Positions 58,156-64,000 of a DNA stretch of 64,000 bases are shown piece after piece. The translations under genes were made by a program, and so were the position numbers. How positions within the stretch are numbered: the first letter of the stretch is position 1; each line of letters begins with the position of its first letter. The notes below the pieces were generated by a model. That model did not search any database. It saw only the letters and a program-made list of their open reading frames with translations, and was not told where the DNA came from. Location: assembly GCA_029990175.1 (NCBI GenBank), contig JARKIP010000011.1, forward strand, positions 1,736,001 through 1,800,000. The letters run 5' to 3'. The stretch is from Petunia secreta (lineage: Eukaryota; Streptophyta; Magnoliopsida; Solanales; Solanaceae).

Positions 58156-59311
58156 TGTTGCTCCCAAACGCACACGCAAGTATACGTGGTCGACAAGTAA
58201 TAAAGTGATAAGATGAGTATCGTTCCCACGAGGACTATGCAGACTGAGTTCTAGCAAACAATTTATTTAAACTATTCAGGGATCTTTTTCCAATAGTGAT
58301 GATTTTGTTAACTAAAGAACAATAATTAAATGGTAAAAGTGAATTCAAGTAATGGAGCAAAATTTGGTTGTTATCAGTAATAAGGAGACGGTCCAGGGTC
58401 AGAGTTACGAACAATCCAGTTGAGTTCTCCAATTGATTGGTTCCCCGATGCCCGGGTTCACAAACTAGTCCTATTCTTTCTTATTACGTAGTTAAATTCC
58501 CTCTTTCGAGTTCAATCTAAAAACCATAGATAATGCGTAATAATCGGGCCCTGACAATTACACAAGTGAAATCAAGAAAGAATAAGCAACCCGTTATGGG
58601 ATTCAATTAATGGAAATCAATCTTCAAACATCAACCTTCATGTAATACTCTAACCCTAGAACGATAGATTTAGCTACGCATACTCATAATAACAACACAA
58701 AGATTTGGTGTAATAATGAAATAATGATGTAATAGATTAATGGAAGGAAGAAAAACCCTTGTTCTTGATGTTATGAGCTCTCAAAATCGCTCCAAAGTCT
58801 CCACTCCTATGAAAAACTAAGTAAAAGAGTATTTATAGAGTTTACAAACACCTAGTAATAAGTTAGACCCAAGCCTAGACGAAATAGGACATAAAATCGC
58901 GCACCAGGGGCGCTATAACGGGCGCCCTGCGCCCACGATCGCGCGAGGATGGACAGAGGACGTCGAAAGTTGGCCGCCTTGGGCATGCGGCGCGCTGAAA
59001 AACGCGCAGGAGTACTGGCCGCGGTGGGGGGCGCGGGGCGTGCCCTACAGCGCCCGGCCAATTTTCGTGTTTTCTCGCTCCTTTGCTCGCTCGTGTCGTG
59101 CCTTCGTGTGCTCGATCCAATCCTCAATCAAAATCCAATCTTTTCTTGCTCAATCAAGCTCCTAAAAGCTCCGAATATACTGCGTAACAACCTACATACA
59201 CATGACATAAAATTAGTGTAAAACCACTGTCACAAGCTATAAAACGAGCGAATAAGGTACTAAAACGTGAGGAAATATTAAGGAAATATTGGCATAAAAT
59301 GCCAAACATCA
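58156..59311 (-). repeat. 5' LTR of the Athila-type element, 189 bp shorter
   Basis: 1156 bp. It lacks the segment that lies at about 52797-52990 in the other LTR; the join is at a shared ATTG. Elsewhere the two LTRs are almost identical, including the GC-rich island. Confidence 0.9.
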
Positions 59312-59500
59312 TAGGGATCCTTCAAAGTTCAATGAAACTACCAAAAGGTGGTTTCCTCGCCAGAGAGACTACCGACCACTACAACTTGTTTGAAAGCTAC
59401 ATACGAAGAAGTGATAGAATCGTAAAGTTCCATAGCAATCTAAAAGATGGCAACATTAGCTAGTTAATTGAGAAAAATGACACAAAAAGAGCCTCTCAAG
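59312..59500. other. Short unique stretch, target of the hAT element
   Basis: No gene. It ends with CTCTCAAG (59493-59500), the left target copy of the hAT element. Confidence 0.6.
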
Positions 59501-59514
59501 TAGGGCTGGCTAAC

Positions 59515-59740
59515 GGTCCGGTCCGGTCCGGTCCGGGACCGGTACCGGATTCCGGTTCCGGTCCGGAACCGGTACCGGATTCCGGTTCCGGTCCGGAACC
59601 GGGCAAAAAAAAATTCAAAACCGGAGTGGTACCGGTCTACCGGTCCGGTCCGTGCCGGTTATATAAATTGGTGCCGGATCGGAACCGGTTCCGGTGACCG
59701 TTAAGCCGGTCGGTACCGGTCCGGTCCGGCCGGTTAAACT
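59515..59740. repeat. Left subterminal CCGG array of the hAT element
   Basis: More than twenty CCGG sites in 225 bp, including a directly repeated block built from ACCGGTACCGGATTCCGG and TTCCGGTCCGGA (59539-59600). The matching array at the right end is 63210-63390. Such subterminal motif copies are where hAT transposases bind. Confidence 0.8.
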
Positions 59741-60256
59741 GTTTTTTTAATTTTTTTTTTTTTTTAGGCAAATAAAGTTAAAATTTGAAAAACTTAACAA
59801 TTTATTTAAAGTGGTGAAAAATTTGAAAAATATTACAACAAAATATTATTTAGTTTTTACTTGTACATATTAAAGTTTAAACTTAGAATTAAAAAACTTG
59901 TAGTATTTTTTATACTTTGAACTTTGAAGTAATGAAATTTTTGAAGTGATGATTCAAATTTCAAAATTTTGAATTAATTTGTTAAGTTCAATGTTCAAAC
60001 TTTGAATTAATTTTAGTAAATTCAAATTTTGAATTAATTTGTTAAGTTCAAAATTCAAACTTTGAACTAATTTACAAACTAGTAATTAATTGTAGTATTT
60101 TTTGCGCAAACTATAAATTAAAAATAAAAGTATGAAGACAATAGTTGTGATTGAATTCCAAGACTTGGAGCAATTTTATTGAATTGTTTAAGATATAAGT
60201 AGTGCAAATTACATCTAAACTTCAAACTTGTAAATTCAAAATTCTTATTTAGAAAA

Positions 60257-62416
60257 TTACATTCTTTTAAACATATTAGCTAGTTTCTTGAGGATAGTTG
60301 TAGGCTTTTCTTTTGGAACTGGCCGTTGTTGATCTTGTTCATCATCTCCTTCTGGTTCTTTCTCTTCTTCTTCATCTTCATTGCCGGTTTGACTCCCTTC
60401 ACTTGTTCCGTCGCTCAAAATTTGATCGAGATATGCTTTGCCCCTTTCCTTAGTAAGTTCTGGTAGACCAAAGTTTCTTCGCTCTGCTCTGATCCAATCC
60501 CTGAATAAAACTCCTGTCTCCATTGCCTCCTCCCTCAACGAATATCTGTGATCTCCAATTTGAAATCTTCCTTGGCTAAAAGCGCTTTCCGATGCAACTG
60601 ATGAAGCTTGAATTGTTAATATATCCCGGGCCATTTTTGCAAGAATTGGAAATTGCGATTCTTGATTTTTCCAATAATCCAACAAATTCGCAGTTCCAAA
60701 GTTGTCAAGTTTCTTTGGATATTGAATTAAATACACTTGGAACTCGCTGTATTCCTCTCCGTACTCGTCCTGTTCTGAAAGCAATTTTTCGTCAAGTCCC
60801 CCAAAAGTGCTCATTCCTGCATGTGAAGAACATTGCCCGGTGGATAGTATTGGTTCCGTTGGTGTAGCAGTGTCTGCCCAAGCTCTATACTTTGCAAAAA
60901 CAGCCACGGTATCTGCATAAACTTTAGCAACAGCCTCGTCTACACTTGGATACCCATTAGTAGCAATTTCATCTGGAGTAATTTCTAAATTTGCATATAC
61001 TTCTCTAACACGTCGTTCAGTTAACTTAATTTTAAAAGCAGGATGCAACACAGAAGCAATGTAAAAAAGAGGAGGAATTGGAAAAAAATATTTTCTAAAC
61101 TTTTCAATCATTAACTCTACAGCCGGTAAGTAAACTTCATATTGTTTATACATTTTCAATAATTCCGATATTCCAGCTATATAATATAACATGGTAGGAG
61201 TAGTTGGATAATACTGACCGGAAAATTCTAAAGTAGCTTGATAAAATTTTTGTAAAAACTGAAGAAGATGTTGAACAAGTTGCCAATCTTGATCTTGAAG
61301 GTGATAGATTTGCATAAAATGTTTATTATACATTTGAGAAATAGGCAGTCTATATTCATAAGCAACTTTCAATGCCTCATATAAAGTGTTCCACCCAGTA
61401 CAAACTTCCTTTGGGACTCTCCTAACTGGCATTCCTAATTCTACACATTTTCTTTCCCATTCTCGTCTTCTTTCTTGGTTTTTATTTCTAAAAATATAAG
61501 TAATAGCTATCTGCACCTTTGCGATAATTTCGTTAAACAAGACAAGACCATCTCTTACTACTAAGTTGTAAATATGACATGCACACATAACATGAAAAAA
61601 TTCAGGAAAAGGAGGGTTCAAAATAGGTATCAAGCTCCTAAGTGCATCTGTGTTGTTTGTAGCATTATCTACCGTAATACTAAAAACTTTGTTAGATATA
61701 AAGTACGTACGACAAATTGATGAAACTTTGTTACAAATATAATTTCCCGTGTGTGGTTCATCAACAATTTTATAAGCAATAAAACGTTTTTGAAAAACCC
61801 AATCAGGATCTATCCAATGAACAGTAACAGTAATATAATCACATCCATTAGTAGAACGACCCAAATCCGTAGTAAGACATACTCTAGTGTCAAAGTTATC
61901 AAACATATATCGCAAATAATCCTGATATTCGTTCTTAAATTTAATAATATCATTTTTAACAGTAGTTCTTGGAAAACCTTTAAAAGATGGATTATATATA
62001 GACTGAACATAACGAACAAAACCAGTAGAAGAAGGAAAACTATAAGGTAAACCCTCGAGGGCAACTAGTTTAGCAATAGCTTCCCTATCCTTTTGTTTAT
62101 CATAAGTAAGAAGCCCTCCTGTTGTTTGGTTAATTCTTGTTTGGGTACCCGAAGATTCATCATACGCTACTCCCCCATGTTCGGTCCCTAAATATATACC
62201 ACCCGCCCGCGTTGCCCATTCTTTAGGATGTTTCTTTTGTAAGTGCTGCCTAAGTTTACCCGTCCCACCCTCATTACCCCCAGTTCTAAAAACCCACACC
62301 TTATCACAAAGCCCGCAAAAGGTCGTCTGCGCTGCAACATTCTTTGATGCAAAATCCCACACATCAGATCTATCCTTACGTTTAGCCGGTATTCTAGTAG
62401 GAGGTTCAGGAGGCAA
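60257..62416 (-). CDS. hAT transposase with BED-type zinc finger, N-terminus damaged
   Basis: 719 open codons to TAA at 60257. Near the start is a BED-type finger: DVWDFASKN, CGLCDKVW, then LRQHLQKKH. Then come VCLTTDLGRST (first acidic position, without the usual Trp), FSITVDNATNN (second Asp), CTGWNTLYEAL and, at the C-terminus, the hAT dimerisation block LTIQASSVASESAFSQGRFQ. The tail is Glu-rich. The frame opens at a TTG, not an ATG. Upstream in phase is a TAA (62450-62452), and further up a one-base frame break in a G-run near 62630 separates it from the likely native ATG at 62667 (MSQRGSIGTSS). It cuts and pastes hAT DNA; this copy may be inactive. Confidence 0.85.
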   Translation of the reverse strand: MPPEPPTRIPAKRKDRSDVWDFASKNVAAQTTFCGLCDKVWVFRTGGNEGGTGKLRQHLQKKHPKEWATRAGGIYLGTEHGGVAYDESSGTQTRINQTTGGLLTYDKQKDREAIAKLVALEGLPYSFPSSTGFVRYVQSIYNPSFKGFPRTTVKNDIIKFKNEYQDYLRYMFDNFDTRVCLTTDLGRSTNGCDYITVTVHWIDPDWVFQKRFIAYKIVDEPHTGNYICNKVSSICRTYFISNKVFSITVDNATNNTDALRSLIPILNPPFPEFFHVMCACHIYNLVVRDGLVLFNEIIAKVQIAITYIFRNKNQERRREWERKCVELGMPVRRVPKEVCTGWNTLYEALKVAYEYRLPISQMYNKHFMQIYHLQDQDWQLVQHLLQFLQKFYQATLEFSGQYYPTTPTMLYYIAGISELLKMYKQYEVYLPAVELMIEKFRKYFFPIPPLFYIASVLHPAFKIKLTERRVREVYANLEITPDEIATNGYPSVDEAVAKVYADTVAVFAKYRAWADTATPTEPILSTGQCSSHAGMSTFGGLDEKLLSEQDEYGEEYSEFQVYLIQYPKKLDNFGTANLLDYWKNQESQFPILAKMARDILTIQASSVASESAFSQGRFQIGDHRYSLREEAMETGVLFRDWIRAERRNFGLPELTKERGKAYLDQILSDGTSEGSQTGNEDEEEEKEPEGDDEQDQQRPVPKEKPTTILKKLANMFKRM

Positions 62417-62667
62417 GTCTGACTGAACTTCGGGTGGACTAGCTTGAAATTAAGGTGTTTCTTCTAAATTAACTCCGCTTTGATTCCCATATTGTGTTTC
62501 TAACATTTCGTGATCAAGTATGTTACCAGCGCTAACATTATGATAATATTGAGAATCATCTATGTGGGTGAACTGATTAGAACTACCAGCAATTTCTTTA
62601 CCCCTATTTCCCCTACGACCACGTGCCCGCCCCCACTACTAGTTCCAATTGAACCTCGTTGAGACAT
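62417..62667 (-). pseudogene. Broken N-terminal leader of the hAT transposase
   Basis: Minus-strand coding sequence from the ATG at 62667, Gly/Arg-rich then acidic and Asn/Gln-rich (NQFTHIDDSQYYHN), in phase with the transposase only after a one-base shift near 62630, and ended by TAA at 62450-62452. An intron that removes these lesions is possible but no clear splice pair was found. Confidence 0.6.
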
Positions 62668-63411
62668 AATAATAGCAAATAAAATAAATATATATGACAA
62701 AAAAATAATAAAAGAGTATAAGTAGGAACGACAAACCAAATATAACCGTATAATTGAGGTGAAGTTGAAACTTGAGCCTCCACTTCAATTAATTAGTTGA
62801 ATACTTGATAATCGAAAAATTGCAAAAATAGCCAAATTGATATTTCAACCACGTAGCGCCTCCAATTGATCCAATACTTGATATTTGTAAACTTCACCAA
62901 GTAGCCAAATATAACTTTGATAGAAACTCCAAATAGAACTTGATAAAGTAGCCAAATTATAAATTTTTAACAAATAGCCAAAGTAGAATAATAGCAATAT
63001 TGTAGAAAATTTGAGAGAATTAGAGAGAATTGGAAGATTTGTGTGAAAAATATGATGAAATAATGGGGGTATTTATAGAAAAAAAATAGTTAGGGGTGGT
63101 TATGGGGTGGTAGAGGGGTGTAATTGGCCGTTGGACAACGGCTAGGGGGTCAAAAGAGCCGTTGCCCAACAGCTAGATCCACCAGATTTTTTTTATTTTT
63201 TTTATTTTTTGGACCGGTCCGGTCCGGCCGGTTCCGGCCCAAAATTATACCGGTTCATCCGATTTTTTTTCGTGGCACCGGTTCGGTACCGGGACCGGGG
63301 CCCGTTAGGGACCAACGGTCCGGTTTCAACCGGTCCAGACCGGTCCGAGCCGGTTTCCGGCCCGAATCCGGTCCGGTCAAAACCGGACCGTTAGCCACCC
63401 TTACTCTCAAG

Positions 63412-64000
63412 TGTGCAATAAAGTAAAGGGCCCTTGATTTTCTTTTCCTTTTGTTTTATCTCAAATGGGTGTTTAAGTGTAAGTGAGGGCGTGATTAAAA
63501 TTTTTTAAAAATTGTGGGGCACAATTAAAATACCAAAAACTTACAAACTACCCCACCCCACTACTCCACGACCCCACTACCATTTCAAAATTCAAACCCC
63601 TCAAACATTTCTCCAAACATTTCCTCAACTCCTCAACATACCAAATAAACCAGACGAAAAACCCGACCCGTTTCAACGACCCGACGCCATTTCTCGAAAT
63701 TCCAACTGTCAAACTCATTGATTGTCACTGATTATTGATTGTAAATCTTCTCCGGCACCTACCTTGTATTTTTCTTCAACCGTTTTCATTTTTTTACCAA
63801 TTTTTTGTTCCGTTTTTTATGTAAAAAAAAAAAACCCAGAATTTCATTTTAAAAGTTATGTTTGCTTGATGATTCTGTCTGGGGTTGGTTTGTAAGGAGG
63901 AAATGATGAAGTTTTCACTGAAAATCGAGTGTAGTTGTCGGTGATATGGTGAAACAAAATCTGTCTATTTTAAACATCCCGTAGGATGTTTGAAACATAT
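63412..64000. other. Right-end region without a supported gene
   Basis: C-rich and AT-rich mixture after the hAT target copy. The stretch 63540-63760 is C/A-rich and followed by T-rich sequence, which could be a promoter and 5' leader of a gene beyond the window. No motif supports the open frame at 63512-63721. Confidence 0.35.

Larger units (their letters stand above)
52520..59311 (-). mobile_element. Athila-type LTR element, gag-protease only, young
   Basis: LTRs at 52520-53864 and 58156-59311, primer site TGGCGCCGTTGCCGGGGA on the minus strand at 58133-58150, and gag and protease on the minus strand. The protease motif ALCDLGASINLMPLSVC and the GGGTTGCCTCCCGAGAAGCG segment after it are typical of Athila elements. 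RT, RNase H and integrase are absent; the interior is 4.3 kb. The LTRs differ at only about ten positions by eye apart from one deletion, so the copy is young. The flanks AAGAC and TAGGG do not form a target duplication. Confidence 0.85.
59501..63403 (-). mobile_element. Full-length hAT transposon, 3.9 kb
   Basis: A perfect 8-bp target duplication CTCTCAAG (59493-59500 and 63404-63411). Inverted ends TAGGGCTGGCTAACGGTCCG and TAAGGGTGGCTAACGGTCCG. Both ends carry dense CCGG/GGTCCGG arrays (59515-59740 and 63210-63390). One long transposase frame lies on the minus strand. All parts of an autonomous hAT element are present, but the transposase leader is damaged. Confidence 0.95.

Noticed and set aside
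61751..62064. Frames of 84-99 codons on either strand within the transposase
   Set aside because: Shadows of the 719-codon transposase frame.
63124..63426. Gly/Pro/Arg-rich frames of 61-100 codons
   Set aside because: They read through the CCGG subterminal array of the hAT element.
63512..63721. 69-codon Pro-rich frame at the right end
   Set aside because: No ATG start, no motif, C/A-rich composition of a likely 5' leader; not enough to call a gene.

Overview
The window reads as nuclear DNA of a eudicot plant, most likely an asterid and probably Solanaceae. It is AT-rich and made mostly of nested LTR retrotransposons and small DNA transposons. It holds one intron-rich single-copy gene, whose introns carry plant splice sites and a Stowaway element. 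The family guess rests on the repeat types (Ogre/Tat and Athila elements, an Au-type SINE, an RTE LINE with a TTG tail) and not on a search.

Positions 1 to about 41480 form one nest. The outermost unit is an old minus-strand Tat-like Ty3/gypsy element (A) whose left end lies outside the window. It is split by a related, internally deleted element A2 (3314-9892) and by a plus-strand chromovirus-like Ty3/gypsy element B (11254-40158). The 3' LTR of B is split by a plus-strand Ogre-type element C (18184-39392), which is flanked by a perfect GAGGC target duplication. C is in turn split by an 826-bp hAT-type element (28898-29723). Element C has 3.5-kb LTRs, two tandem diverged copies of the extra ORF1, then gag, protease, a G-patch segment, RT with two RNase H domains, integrase, and an 11-unit array of an exactly 70-bp repeat before the 3' LTR. 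All retroelement genes in the nest are broken.

Positions 41480-47319 hold a truncated hAT end, a 5'-truncated RTE LINE, a three-unit repeat of about 170 bp, a GTATAC-rich tandem array interrupted by an 814-bp hAT MITE and ended by an Au-type SINE, and AT-rich DNA. Positions 47320-51812 carry the one host gene: a pfkB/ribokinase-family sugar kinase in 13 exons (413 codons), with one GC-AG intron, a Stowaway MITE in intron 2 and a run of 36 C in intron 11.

Positions 52520-59311 are a young, minus-strand Athila-type element that keeps only gag and protease between nearly identical LTRs. Positions 59501-63403 are a full-length hAT transposon with a perfect 8-bp target duplication, CCGG-rich subterminal arrays and a 719-codon transposase frame whose N-terminal leader is damaged. 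The last 600 bases hold no gene that I can support.
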